Source: Pseudomonas violetae
GTDB taxonomy: Bacteria; Pseudomonadota; Gammaproteobacteria; Pseudomonadales; Pseudomonadaceae
Direction: 5' to 3'
Assembly: GCF_023072615.1 (NCBI RefSeq)
Contig: NZ_JAKNRW010000015.1
Span: 49,934-113,933, forward strand
Length of the DNA: 64,000 bases
Below the pieces are notes generated by a model. The model was not told the origin of the DNA. It saw only the letters and a program-made list of their open reading frames with translations, and did no database searches. A program made the position numbers and the translations under genes. Positions 42,793-52,370 of this stretch are shown one piece after another (the first letter of the stretch is position 1; the number at the start of each line of letters is the position of its first letter).

Positions 42793-44516
42793 TTCCCAGT
42801 AGGTTGCAGGATCAGCGTGAGCTGGTTAAACAAATGAATGTCGGCATACAGGCCAAAGAAGCGATGGAGCATCTCGCCAAACAGGCTGATGTCGCCCTCA
42901 CCGGAAAAGCCATTGGCATCCAGGGTGACTTCGATATCCACCCCGCGCAGCAAAAAGCCTTTCTCGAAGCGCTGCACCAGGTGATGGCGAACCTCGACAA
43001 TCGCCTCCAGGCGCCGGCGGTTCAGTTCGCTGCCGGTCCAGTCGTACAGCGCCAGGGTCCCGCGCAGCACCTCGGCGCTGTCGAGCATCGGCAGGAAATT
43101 CGAGCCCAGGTGGCTGAGCACCCGCCAATGAAAACGGTCACGGTTCGGCGGGTACTGCGGCAAGCTCGGCGCACACAGGTTGCGCACCCGCAAGCCGGTT
43201 TGGGTGGATTGCACCAGGGTGTCGAGCAAGGTGCTTTGCAGTGCCTTGCGCGGGAGCAATCCATGGGTGCCGGTCAAGCGCAGGGACAGGCTTTCACCGC
43301 CCTGCAACTGATCCTGGTCAAAACCGTCACCGCCCAGGATCAGCCAGGTGTCATGCAAACCCTTGGCAGAACGCTTCAAGCGGGTATGAAAATAACGCTC
43401 CGGCGCCTCGTCACGCAGCATGCCGCCCTTGTGGCGAAAGCTGCTGAACGGCACATAGTCCTGGCGCACGGCGTTTTTTGAGGAGGTCACCTGGTCGACC
43501 GAATAAATTTCGGTGTGGCCGTCCTGCAAGCGCATGGGTCGCAGTAAGTAATCGGTTTGCAACGGCGCCAGGGTCAGTGGGTCGGCTTCCAGCGGGAACA
43601 GGTTGATCACTGGCACAGCATGCAGACGAATGTGTTCGCTGCTCACACTGAATTCCTGTGGCCAGGCTTCACGCAGTACCACGTCCAGTTCGAACCAGGG
43701 TGAGCCTGCGGTAAGGTTCAGGTGTTCCAGGCCGCAAAGGGTCACGAACATGAATTTTTCGCGAAAGGTGAAGTACTCCAGCAGCAACTGATAACCGCTG
43801 AAGGCGCTGTCGCCCTTGGGCCATAGGCGATCCTCGTCGGCGAACCCCTTGGGCGCAAAATGACCGTCCAGCGCATGGCGCTCTTGTTCCCCCGAAAAAC
43901 GCACGTACAACGCCTGGGTGTTCAGGGTCAGCGCCTGGTGCAAGGCACTGGCCAGTGGCGCATCGGCATTCAGGTACAGCGGCAGGCGGCTCAGGTCGAT
44001 CTGGCTCCAGTCGGTCAATGCACCGCAGGCAAAACGCAGACGCAGCAGCGAGCGGCCGTCCGGTTCGTAGGCCAGTCGCACCGACTCCAGGGCCAGTGGT
44101 TGCAACATCAGGTCCTGGGTGGTGGTGTACCGGCAACGGGTGCGTTGCGGACCGATGGGTTGCGACAACACCTCAAACCCCTTGCCGATGGGCTCGCTGC
44201 GTTTCATCTGCGCGAGTTCAGGCACCAACTCGACGACTGACAATGAAGGAATAGTGCGCAAATAATGCGGCCACAGCAGGCTGACCAGGCCTTCGGTCAG
44301 CTCCGGCAGGTCATCGTCGAGTTTTTCGCGCAGGCGCCCCATCAAGAAGGCAAAGCCCTCGAACAGGCGCTCCACATACGGGTCTTGCGCGCCCGGTTTG
44401 TCCAGGTTGAGCTGGGCCGCCCGGTCCGGGAACGCTTCGGCGAACTCCTTGCCGGCTTCGCGCAGGTAACGCATTTCGGCGTCGAAGTAGCGCAGGGTTA
44501 AATTGTCCGTGCTCAC
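42747..44516 (-). CDS. tssF: Type VI secretion baseplate protein TssF
   Basis: A 589-residue protein with the standard TssF N-terminus: LRYFDAEMRYLREAGKEFAEAFPDRAAQLNL, then DPYVERLFEGFAFLMGRLREKLDDDLPELTEGL. Length is normal for the family (about 590-620). It assembles with TssG at the wedge core and is required for sheath polymerisation. Next in the operon after tssA, with 24 bases between. Confidence 0.93.
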   Translation of the reverse strand: MSTDNLTLRYFDAEMRYLREAGKEFAEAFPDRAAQLNLDKPGAQDPYVERLFEGFAFLMGRLREKLDDDLPELTEGLVSLLWPHYLRTIPSLSVVELVPELAQMKRSEPIGKGFEVLSQPIGPQRTRCRYTTTQDLMLQPLALESVRLAYEPDGRSLLRLRFACGALTDWSQIDLSRLPLYLNADAPLASALHQALTLNTQALYVRFSGEQERHALDGHFAPKGFADEDRLWPKGDSAFSGYQLLLEYFTFREKFMFVTLCGLEHLNLTAGSPWFELDVVLREAWPQEFSVSSEHIRLHAVPVINLFPLEADPLTLAPLQTDYLLRPMRLQDGHTEIYSVDQVTSSKNAVRQDYVPFSSFRHKGGMLRDEAPERYFHTRLKRSAKGLHDTWLILGGDGFDQDQLQGGESLSLRLTGTHGLLPRKALQSTLLDTLVQSTQTGLRVRNLCAPSLPQYPPNRDRFHWRVLSHLGSNFLPMLDSAEVLRGTLALYDWTGSELNRRRLEAIVEVRHHLVQRFEKGFLLRGVDIEVTLDANGFSGEGDISLFGEMLHRFFGLYADIHLFNQLTLILQPTGKCLRWNENHSQRIPG

Positions 44517-44540
44517 AGAGAGATTCCTGATAAATGAGGG

Positions 44541-46124
44541 TTAGCCGCAGAGCACTGCCGCGCGTACCGGGTCAATGGCCACCAACGACGCCAGCAGCGC
44601 CTCAGTACGCCGGGCCAGGGTGGGTTTGTCGGCATCGTTGCGCTGCGCTTTCAGGCGCAGCAGCTTGAGCAGGCGGGCCTTGACCTCGAAATTCAGCTCC
44701 GGCTCCCACACCGCCAGAGCGTGGTGCTGGGCGGTGGCGTCCAGTTCTGCGAGCAGGTGCATGGCCAGGTCGCTTTTGCCGTATTGCTCGGCCACCCGCG
44801 CCATCAGCAGGCGCAACAGCCAGCGCTGGCGTCCGGTCTGTATGTTCGGACGTGCCGCCAGCCAGGCCAGGGCCACGTCCACGCCGTCACTGTCAGCCTG
44901 GGCCAGGGCTTCACTCTCAAGCGACAGGATGTCGCTATCTGCTGTGGTCAGCACCGCCTTCGGGGTCGGCAGCCATTGCTGCGCGCGATTACCACTGACG
45001 TGTTGGATGATCCAGTCGCGGGTGGTTTCGTCGGCGAAGGGTGTGCCGTCGTTCCAGTGCAACAGTTCCAGGCCCGGCAAGCGTTCGAGGAACATGCCCA
45101 GATCACGTTTGACGATATCGGCCCAGCTGTCGTGAGGTGCGGGTTGCTTGCTCAGCGTCTGGTACAGGTACCACTGCAAATCCAGCCAAAAATGATTCAC
45201 TCCCTCGGCGTAGATCCGCTCGATTTGATCAAGCAGTTCAGACCAGCTCTGTTGCAGGTACAAGCGTTTGAGTTGCGCCCGATAATCAGCACGAGGCGAC
45301 GCCAGCCGCGTATTGCCGTTGGTTTCCTGGGGCGGTGCTTGGTGGACTGTGTCCCAGCGCAAACTTTTCATCAGTCGATGAGCTGCCAGCCAGCCTTGGG
45401 GCTGCTCGCGCAAATAACCAGCCAGCGCCCGGCCACTGTCCAGGAGGTCACGTCCGGACTTGATGGACATGGCGGTCGGCGCGGTCGTGTGGGCATTAGC
45501 GTCATGACTGGTGTGCTGCGGCACCAGTGCGTCTACTCCGCCAGATTGCGTCAGCCGGGCGGACAATGCGCCATACAACGCACCCAGGGCCGGACGCTGA
45601 TCCTGCGGCCACGCTTCAAGCCCGCGCTCCAGCCAGGCCAGCGCCGCCACCGTGCGCTCGGCCTCACTGCGCACCACCTCCGGGTACAGCGACAGGCTGT
45701 CCAGCACCTTACTGCTGGCCAGCCACTCCAGGGCCATCTTGCGACTATTGGGCCGCGCCGGCAGCACCTCGGCGGCGTAACGTTCCACCAATGCAGCCAG
45801 CAAGGTCAGCCCATCCGCCAGTCCCGCCTCACCGTCCTTCTGCAAGCGCGCCCACAGGTAGTAGGTGGCCACCCGCAGATCTTTGCAGGTATGGGTCAGT
45901 AGCTTTTCTGCCAGTTGCACGACCCGTTCGGCATCCGCCCCGGACAACTTGTTGACCTCTTCGCGCATGCGCTGAAAATCATCGTCATAGCCGGGGTCTT
46001 CACCCACGGGCGAGTCGGCGCTGATGGGCTGGAGCAACGGTTGCCAGCGCTCGGCTTGGCTGCGGGCCAGGGCCAGAGGGTCGCGCTCACCCAGGCAGTG
46101 GCTAATCAAGGTGCGCAGGCTCAT
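44541..46124 (-). CDS. tssA: Type VI secretion assembly protein TssA
   Basis: A 527-residue ImpA-domain protein. The N-terminal signature is SPVGEDPGYDDDFQRMREEVNKLSG, followed by VVQLAEKLLTHTCKDLRVATYYLWARLQKDG. A variable middle and a C-terminal VasJ-like region (LLRLLMARVAEQYGKSDLAMHLLAELD) follow. TssA coordinates assembly of the tail tube and sheath. Its start overlaps the tssM stop by four bases. Confidence 0.88.
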   Translation of the reverse strand: MSLRTLISHCLGERDPLALARSQAERWQPLLQPISADSPVGEDPGYDDDFQRMREEVNKLSGADAERVVQLAEKLLTHTCKDLRVATYYLWARLQKDGEAGLADGLTLLAALVERYAAEVLPARPNSRKMALEWLASSKVLDSLSLYPEVVRSEAERTVAALAWLERGLEAWPQDQRPALGALYGALSARLTQSGGVDALVPQHTSHDANAHTTAPTAMSIKSGRDLLDSGRALAGYLREQPQGWLAAHRLMKSLRWDTVHQAPPQETNGNTRLASPRADYRAQLKRLYLQQSWSELLDQIERIYAEGVNHFWLDLQWYLYQTLSKQPAPHDSWADIVKRDLGMFLERLPGLELLHWNDGTPFADETTRDWIIQHVSGNRAQQWLPTPKAVLTTADSDILSLESEALAQADSDGVDVALAWLAARPNIQTGRQRWLLRLLMARVAEQYGKSDLAMHLLAELDATAQHHALAVWEPELNFEVKARLLKLLRLKAQRNDADKPTLARRTEALLASLVAIDPVRAAVLCG

Positions 46125-49100
46125 TCAAAGCCCCCGTTCTGCGCATAGGGCACGTCTGCTGCGCCCTCACTAAGAAATATCTGCGGTGGCAACGTGAAGT
46201 CACGCAACTTGAGCAAGGCCAACGGCCCTGCACCCAGTTCGGTGCGCAGGTTCCCGGTCAGGTTCAGGCCATCCGGAGCCTTGAGGACCATGCGGTAGCG
46301 GCTGTCGCCGTCGTCCAAGGGGGTGATCCTGGCTTTTTCCAGCAGGCGGATCAGGCCCCAAGTGCCCTGATAGTCACCGAACAAGCGCTCACCGGTATGG
46401 ATGCTGGTCCAGCTTAGGCTGGCGCCCGGATGGTCGCTGCGGCCGGGCCAGCTAAAACGCTGCCAGAGCTCTTTCTGGTTGAAGTACTGATGTTCATTGC
46501 CATTAAGGATAAAGGTGGTTTGCACCACATCGCGTACCGGTTTGCCTTGCAGCTCGAAACTCAGGCCCATACCGCCGTCGGTGTAGATCACATCGGCCAA
46601 CTGGCTGAGCTGGTTAATCGCCGCCAAAAACTGTGGATTGATGCGCAACCCTTGGCTATGGCGCGGGTCGGCCACCCAGCGACTGCCTTCCTTGCGCAGT
46701 ACACCGCTCAGTTGGCGCTGCAAGAACTGTTCGATGCGCCCGGAGTCGGCGCGAATCATCTGCCCCAGCATGGGCAACGAGGCATCGCTGGCGGTGTTCG
46801 CAAACGGGTAGCGCCCGGCGAAGGCGCCTTGCCAGTCTTTGACAATCGCCCGTTGCCACTGGTTATTGAGGCCCGCCGCAGAGGGCTGCAAGACCCGCTG
46901 CCACGCTTCATCCAACGGCTGCACAAAGAGCGTATGGCCGACCCCACTCCACTCGGCCCCCAGGCTGGCGGCGACCAGGCTGCCGTAGGACTGGGTGTCC
47001 GTCAGGTCGACGCTCTTGCCTTGGAATACTGTCTGCGCCAGGGCCTGGGTCATTTCCTGCGGGTCGGGCGCATTGCTCACTTGTTGTAGTTTCAGGCGCA
47101 CCCGGGTGACCCGGGTCAGGAACGCTTGCAGGCTCAGGCGATCGTTATCGGCCTTGCCCTCGGGGTCCTTGCCCAGCAGGGTCAATAACGGGCCAAAGGT
47201 CGCATCCAGCGGGCTACGCGGCTCCTGTGCCAGTTGGTCGATCACGGGCACTTTGTCCTTGGCGATCAACTGTTGCGCGGATTTGATCAGCGAGTCGGCC
47301 AAGGCCTGGCTGCGGGTGCCGGCCTGCCCCTGGTAGGACAAGGTGTTCATCAGGGCAATCAGCGGCGATTGGCGGACATCGGTCATCAGGGTCAACTGGT
47401 CGATCACATCGCCCAGGCTATTGGCCTGGTTCCAGCGCAGGGAGTTGAGAAAGTCCAGCCAGACACTGGCGTAATCCTGAAAGTACAGTTCGGTGAGATG
47501 CTCCTTGAGCACATCCGGGGTCAGCTCGGCGGCGATGTCAGTCTGGTTGCCGCTGAGCACCCAGTCGATTTCCTCGCGGCGCGCTTCGGCGATGTCATCA
47601 ATGGCCTGACGCACCTGGCCCTCCCAGGCTTGGCGAGTGAACACCCCCGGTACGCTGGCGTCGGTAGAGAACAGCATCAGGGCGTCGGTTTCGCCGACCA
47701 TCTGTTGCAGGCTCAACTCAGGGTATTGATTGGCCGCTACATCGAGGACCTGCTGGTACAGACTGGTTTCGGCATTACGCTGACCCAACTGGCGGAGCAA
47801 GACCTGCCGGACCTGAGCGACCAGCCTCGGGTCGGCCTTGATAGCCCAGTCTGGGTGCGTCGCCAGGTGTTCGCCATAGAACTGCCACAAGTTCGGCGAC
47901 AGGCCTTGCCAAAGCCCCGGTGACACACCATCGCGTACAGGCTCGGCGTGGCCCAGCGCGTTGGTCAGGAAAGTTGCGTCGGCTTTTTGCGGGCGCGCCA
48001 TCATCAGGTACGCCTTCAATTGTTCGTAGGCGTCCTGGGCCCGCTCGATCCGTTGCTCGCTGCCCGGTGGCAGGTTGATTAAGACGTTGAGCTGACGTTG
48101 TAAATTGGCTGCCGCCGGATCACGGATCAAGCGGTTGTTGGCGTCGACGTAGCGTGGCCACAACGTATCGAGTAGCGCTTGGTTCTGGTTCAGACCGAAA
48201 CGCTGGTACCAGGGCACGCCGTGTGCGGCGCGGTAATCCAGACGCGCCAGTTCGCGCACCAGATCGTTGAGCGCACTCAGTTGCTCGTCACCACTGCCCG
48301 GCTGCTGCAATGCCGTCAACGAGGTCTGCACCTGGGCGATTTGCACCCGGTTGCTGACGAACGACAGCAATAACCCGGCGCCCCACAGCACTGCCAGTCC
48401 CAGCACCAGCGCATAACCGACGCGTGGCGCGCTCCAGCCCAGTCGGCGGCCGCTGGCGATTTTGTCTTCGAGTACGCCACGCCATACAGGGGCTACCGAC
48501 CAGATATGTTCCACTTGTTTCGTGCGCGGTACCGGCAGGCTGAACCACAACCCACGCAACGGCACGCCACGGGCAAACTCACCGGCCAGGGGGCCCAGTG
48601 TGTGACGCCAGCGGGCAATACCCTCGCCCTGTAAATCCCGGGACAGGCGCAGCAGAAAGTCATGCCCCATCACTCCATTGATTTGCGCCAAGCCCTCACG
48701 GCGCAAAGGCTCCAGCAAACCCTTCAAACGGTCTTGCAACGCCTGTGCATCAAAGCGTGCCGGCAGCAGGCAGCCCACCGGATGCGCCTTACGGGTGTCC
48801 TGTGACCAGCCACTGTCGCAGACCTGCCACAGGTACAACGGCAACTGCCAGTGCAAACCTCGGGCTAGGCGCTGCAATTGGCGCACGCCCGCGCCCATCG
48901 CTGCATCATCAGCAGCCTGGGTTTTGTCCAGCGCCCAGACCACACCGTCCAGCGCTCGCCAGCGACTCAGGCCACTCCACTGCGCAGGGAATGACTGATC
49001 CAGCATCGCCTGGGCGCTGCCGCCCCACAGCAGGACGGTGCCTTGGCCTTCCAGCCAGAATTGCTTGGCTAGGGTCGGGGCGATGGCTTCGATTTGAGCG

Positions 49101-49495
49101 GGTTCGCCGACGACGAGAAGCAGGCGGACTTTGCGGCGCCAGAAGACGCCGTAACGCTCGCGCAAATAGGCTTTAATCGAGCTGACTCGTTGCGCAGCCT
49201 GAGCATCACGGGATTCAGGGTGGCTAGCTTGCGTGGGCTGGGGCACATCATCCCCCTCCTGACGGAGATAAGCCGAACGTCCCAACTGATGCCCCAACAA
49301 ATGGTAGCCACCGACGCACATCACCAGGAGCAAGATCGTAGCGGCTATCACCCACAATCCCGTAGTTTGGCGATCACTACCGGACCGAAACCCAAACACC
49401 TCTGGGTAATGCCAGACCAATACACCCAGTACCGTACCGATCAGCAACAGCACGACGACCAGAACCGCCAACCACACAACACGTCGAAACTGCAT
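46121..49495 (-). CDS. tssM: Type VI secretion inner-membrane protein TssM (IcmF)
   Basis: An 1124-residue protein. Two membrane segments lie at about residues 6-28 and 44-66, and a third near 365-388. The IcmF region with DLVRELARLDYRAAHGVPWYQRFGL and the C-terminal DUF1215-like and TssM beta domains (FSWPGRSDHPGASLSW) follow. The cytoplasmic segment where many TssM proteins carry a Walker A motif reads LLLVVGEPAQIEAIAP, without the GKT/S, so nucleotide binding is unlikely. It is the periplasm-spanning arm of the membrane complex with TssJ and TssL. Confidence 0.92.
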   Translation of the reverse strand: MQFRRVVWLAVLVVVLLLIGTVLGVLVWHYPEVFGFRSGSDRQTTGLWVIAATILLLVMCVGGYHLLGHQLGRSAYLRQEGDDVPQPTQASHPESRDAQAAQRVSSIKAYLRERYGVFWRRKVRLLLVVGEPAQIEAIAPTLAKQFWLEGQGTVLLWGGSAQAMLDQSFPAQWSGLSRWRALDGVVWALDKTQAADDAAMGAGVRQLQRLARGLHWQLPLYLWQVCDSGWSQDTRKAHPVGCLLPARFDAQALQDRLKGLLEPLRREGLAQINGVMGHDFLLRLSRDLQGEGIARWRHTLGPLAGEFARGVPLRGLWFSLPVPRTKQVEHIWSVAPVWRGVLEDKIASGRRLGWSAPRVGYALVLGLAVLWGAGLLLSFVSNRVQIAQVQTSLTALQQPGSGDEQLSALNDLVRELARLDYRAAHGVPWYQRFGLNQNQALLDTLWPRYVDANNRLIRDPAAANLQRQLNVLINLPPGSEQRIERAQDAYEQLKAYLMMARPQKADATFLTNALGHAEPVRDGVSPGLWQGLSPNLWQFYGEHLATHPDWAIKADPRLVAQVRQVLLRQLGQRNAETSLYQQVLDVAANQYPELSLQQMVGETDALMLFSTDASVPGVFTRQAWEGQVRQAIDDIAEARREEIDWVLSGNQTDIAAELTPDVLKEHLTELYFQDYASVWLDFLNSLRWNQANSLGDVIDQLTLMTDVRQSPLIALMNTLSYQGQAGTRSQALADSLIKSAQQLIAKDKVPVIDQLAQEPRSPLDATFGPLLTLLGKDPEGKADNDRLSLQAFLTRVTRVRLKLQQVSNAPDPQEMTQALAQTVFQGKSVDLTDTQSYGSLVAASLGAEWSGVGHTLFVQPLDEAWQRVLQPSAAGLNNQWQRAIVKDWQGAFAGRYPFANTASDASLPMLGQMIRADSGRIEQFLQRQLSGVLRKEGSRWVADPRHSQGLRINPQFLAAINQLSQLADVIYTDGGMGLSFELQGKPVRDVVQTTFILNGNEHQYFNQKELWQRFSWPGRSDHPGASLSWTSIHTGERLFGDYQGTWGLIRLLEKARITPLDDGDSRYRMVLKAPDGLNLTGNLRTELGAGPLALLKLRDFTLPPQIFLSEGAADVPYAQNGGFE

Positions 49496-49504
49496 TCGAA
49501 ATTC

Positions 49505-50740
49505 CTACTTCGAGAGCGATGGCACAGGCGTCAAGACCGTGCTCCAGAGCCCTGCATCAACACAGCCGCCCCCGCTAAAAATGAACTGCGGCCCAGCGCC
49601 GCTCTGAATGGTCTGCGTTGCGGCGGCAATCGCCAGCCACGGTGACGCTTTGCCCGGGTGCCCCAACTGAGCATCCAGGTCGTAAAACCCTTGGTTGTGC
49701 TTCACCGGGATCGACACGTCGGCCAAGACAGTGGTCAGCGCAGCATCACGTTGCGTATCAACCCCCACTCGCCACGTCTGCTCGATTGATTGCGCGTCCA
49801 GTGGCACCCAGTCCAAGGCCTGGCTCGCGGCATAAAGCAAGGCATCGGTGGTCGGCTCGCGTTCCTGTTCCGGGCGATGCAGGTAGGCCATAGATGGCAA
49901 GACGGTTTGCGTCAGGCGGTTGCCAAACAGCAGTCCGACGGCCGCTTCAGCCGTCCCTTCTGGCTGCTGCGGCGCAAACTGTACCGCCACCACTAACAGC
50001 AGCGCCTGATCACCAATGCGGTGATCAAGCCACTGATCCAAGGCTTCTAACCCATCCTCCTCAACAAGCACGGTTGACTGGCGAATACCGGACTCGCTCC
50101 ATGCCTGTCGCCATACCCGCTGCCACACGTTCTCCGGCAATGTGCTACCGACCTCCAACAACAAGGCCAACGGCGTAGCGTCAGGTACCTGTGTCAGGCT
50201 TGGCGCAAGATCGGCAAGCATCTGGGTCAATACCCGATGCAGTGCCAGTTCGGGAACTTCAGCCGTATCGCCGGCGATACGGCTATGGCGCAACACAGAT
50301 TGGTCCTGCCTGGACGGTTGCGCTTTGAGGGCTTTGACCCCGTCGAGCAAGGCCTTCAGTTGTGTGGCTGACGACGCCTCAGGCTCTCGCAGGGCCGTGT
50401 GCAGACTGACAGCCAGCACCTGCTGTACGCGTCGACCACGCCGGAGTTTTTGAATCAAATCCTCTTCACGTGCCTGATCCCACCCATCAGCGACCTGCTG
50501 TTGACCGAGATACAATAAAACACGCCCGAAACTCAGCAGGCACCAGCCCAGAAGCGGTACACCAAAGGCCAGTCCCCAGAAACTCACGGGCTGTTCGCGC
50601 AACGCTTGAGTGCCGAACAAAAACATCCCGCCCACACCCAGCAGCAACAGCAGCAGTGGAAATACACCCAGCCAAAGCCAAGCCCTCGGCCGCACAGGTC
50701 GTGGCGCCAGAGCTGGGACTTGATCCAATCTGACCGTCAT
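49505..50740 (-). CDS. Type VI locus membrane protein of unknown function
   Basis: A 411-residue protein with two hydrophobic segments near the N-terminus (about residues 20-44 and 54-79), a basic linker (KLRRGRRVQQVL) and a large soluble part. I do not recognise the family. The soluble region resembles no catalytic domain by motif. It sits between the PAAR gene and tssM, a position where related enterobacterial-type loci also carry an uncharacterised membrane protein. It is nine bases upstream of tssM and probably an accessory of the membrane complex. Confidence 0.65.
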   Translation of the reverse strand: MTVRLDQVPALAPRPVRPRAWLWLGVFPLLLLLLGVGGMFLFGTQALREQPVSFWGLAFGVPLLGWCLLSFGRVLLYLGQQQVADGWDQAREEDLIQKLRRGRRVQQVLAVSLHTALREPEASSATQLKALLDGVKALKAQPSRQDQSVLRHSRIAGDTAEVPELALHRVLTQMLADLAPSLTQVPDATPLALLLEVGSTLPENVWQRVWRQAWSESGIRQSTVLVEEDGLEALDQWLDHRIGDQALLLVVAVQFAPQQPEGTAEAAVGLLFGNRLTQTVLPSMAYLHRPEQEREPTTDALLYAASQALDWVPLDAQSIEQTWRVGVDTQRDAALTTVLADVSIPVKHNQGFYDLDAQLGHPGKASPWLAIAAATQTIQSGAGPQFIFSGGGCVDAGLWSTVLTPVPSLSK

Positions 50741-50742
50741 GG

Positions 50743-51006
50743 CTAGCTCGCGCTCGCTTCAGGCAGCGACGAAATCAAAGTGCAACCGCACGCGCAGCGA
50801 TGCCCGTGAAACGCGACCGGAATACCCTTGTCGTGAAACGTTGGGTGCCCCTCGGCAACCTCCGTTCTACCATGGCCGGGAATCGGGCAATCGACCGGGT
50901 CACCCTTGCGAGCCACACCGATACCGCGGAACTTCATAACGATAGAACCCGATTGAACCGTGCCGCCGCCGGTTGTTTTGTCGCCAATACGAATGATGTT
51001 TTTCAT
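50743..51006 (-). CDS. PAAR-domain spike-tip protein
   Basis: An 87-residue protein made of a single PAAR domain: IRIGDKTTGGGTVQSGS, ARKGDPVDCPIPGHGRTEV and PVAFHGHRCACGCTL, with the expected His and Cys positions that bind zinc at the tip. It lacks an effector extension, so it would cap VgrG and work with separate effectors. It ends two bases before the start of the next gene (minus strand). Confidence 0.92.
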   Translation of the reverse strand: MKNIIRIGDKTTGGGTVQSGSIVMKFRGIGVARKGDPVDCPIPGHGRTEVAEGHPTFHDKGIPVAFHGHRCACGCTLISSLPEASAS

Positions 51007-51237
51007 GCCTTATCCCTACTCAAAAAAAGATCCAGTTACTTACTCGTCGCTGGGGCTTTGTTCACTCAATACCTCCGGAGGCAGAACCATCAAATTTTTA
51101 CAAAAAAATCATTAGGACCGTTCATGTCGCGTGATGGACCATCGATACCCAGTCAAGCGACTTTATGGCTCGCATGACTGCCACCCCAGACAGAAAGACC
51201 CCGAGAATTGAATTCAAGGCCTCTTCTCGTCACTTTT

Positions 51238-51744
51238 CTAGTTGTCATTAGGCGGAAATATAAAACCATTACTCCTGACAAACTCATCCTCCACCTCATG
51301 TATTGCCTCACTACCCAAGTCCTTTTCCCCGAAAGAATTATCAGTGCACTCAGCGCTCATTAAATCTTTGTTATCCTTAGCCACATCCAAAAATGCTTTA
51401 GCACCAAGCGTCTCCTGTGGCACACCAAAAACATAACTATACTTAGCCCGTCTAAACCCCAAATAAACTGTATAAGTAGCAGTATCCACCCATCGACTTA
51501 GCGGGGCCTCACTTGAAAAAACAGCATCCAGTTCCACCTTTGAAATTAAACCAAACCTGTAACTAACTACTTTTTTATCAGCGCTAGAACAAAAAGATAG
51601 AATTCTATTTTTTTTCTCATTTAAATGACACGAGGCGATCATCACCTCATCAGTGGTGCACAGGGTAGTTTCGGCTCCGTGCGAAATTGTATGTATACCG
51701 CTGAAAATCAAAAAAACAACAACCTTCAATTCAAAGGATTTCAT
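51238..51744 (-). CDS. Exported small protein, candidate immunity protein
   Basis: A 168-residue protein with an N-terminal signal peptide (cleavage after about HGA, residue 24), four or more Cys residues and no recognised family. Its DNA is clearly more AT-rich than the surrounding secretion genes, which suggests separate origin. Position between PAAR and the effector gene, together with periplasmic export, suggests protection against a cell-wall effector. Alternatively it could be an unrelated cargo gene. Confidence 0.55.
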   Translation of the reverse strand: MKSFELKVVVFLIFSGIHTISHGAETTLCTTDEVMIASCHLNEKKNRILSFCSSADKKVVSYRFGLISKVELDAVFSSEAPLSRWVDTATYTVYLGFRRAKYSYVFGVPQETLGAKAFLDVAKDNKDLMSAECTDNSFGEKDLGSEAIHEVEDEFVRSNGFIFPPNDN

Positions 51745-51855
51745 ACCAGAGCTCTTTCAACTAAGTCGTATAAAATCTTCCTCTCTTCAAACCCCACAAC
51801 GCCGCCGCTCACCCTTTCCCCAACATGGTGCAAACACATCGACAATGTGTACATC

Positions 51856-52368
51856 TTAATTATGCGCCGGACATGCTGAAATAGCATTAGACTTACTGAC
51901 CAGAGGAAATTTCAGGCCATCAATATCTGCGTGCACTCCGCACACACCTAAGCCAAGAGCTGTCGGATCTATTCCTTCCGACGAAATTTCCAATGACTCA
52001 CCATTTCGTTGTAAGAGCACACGTCCAAATTGTGTTTTGTAAACAAGTACCCCATCCGCAGCATCCATCTGAAACGTAAAGGAGCAAACATTCTGATCCG
52101 CCTGCGTACTGTACAGTTTCACTAGATAGCCTTGGCGCCCCGGCTCTACCTTGAGACAGTCATGAAACTGCTCCGAGCAGTCATCTCCACTACCTGGAGA
52201 TGTGCACAGCTCACTTTTTTTCAAATAATATCCAGACCACAAAAAAGACTGTGACGCTTCTTCACCCTCACCCTTCTGAGTTAATTCTTTTGATGCCCCG
52301 CTCGCTTGGCCAACAATAAACGAGGAAATCAATAGCATCGACATAAAAAAACCGTAATAGATTTTCAA
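51856..52368 (-). CDS. Exported small protein, probable immunity protein for the lysozyme-type effector
   Basis: A 170-residue protein with a signal peptide (cleavage near VGQASG, residue 24). The mature part has six Cys residues (for example SELCTSPGSGDDCSEQFHDC) and a beta-rich pattern, with no recognised family. It begins two bases after the effector stop, so the two are almost certainly co-transcribed. This is the arrangement of type VI effector-immunity pairs. Periplasmic location fits a peptidoglycan-cleaving effector. The DNA is AT-rich. Confidence 0.6.
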   Translation of the reverse strand: MKIYYGFFMSMLLISSFIVGQASGASKELTQKGEGEEASQSFLWSGYYLKKSELCTSPGSGDDCSEQFHDCLKVEPGRQGYLVKLYSTQADQNVCSFTFQMDAADGVLVYKTQFGRVLLQRNGESLEISSEGIDPTALGLGVCGVHADIDGLKFPLVSKSNAISACPAHN

Positions 52369-52370
52369 TC

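Noticed and set aside
44721..45902. 393-codon plus-strand ORF inside tssA
   Set aside because: Antisense shadow; tssA on the minus strand has clear ImpA motifs.
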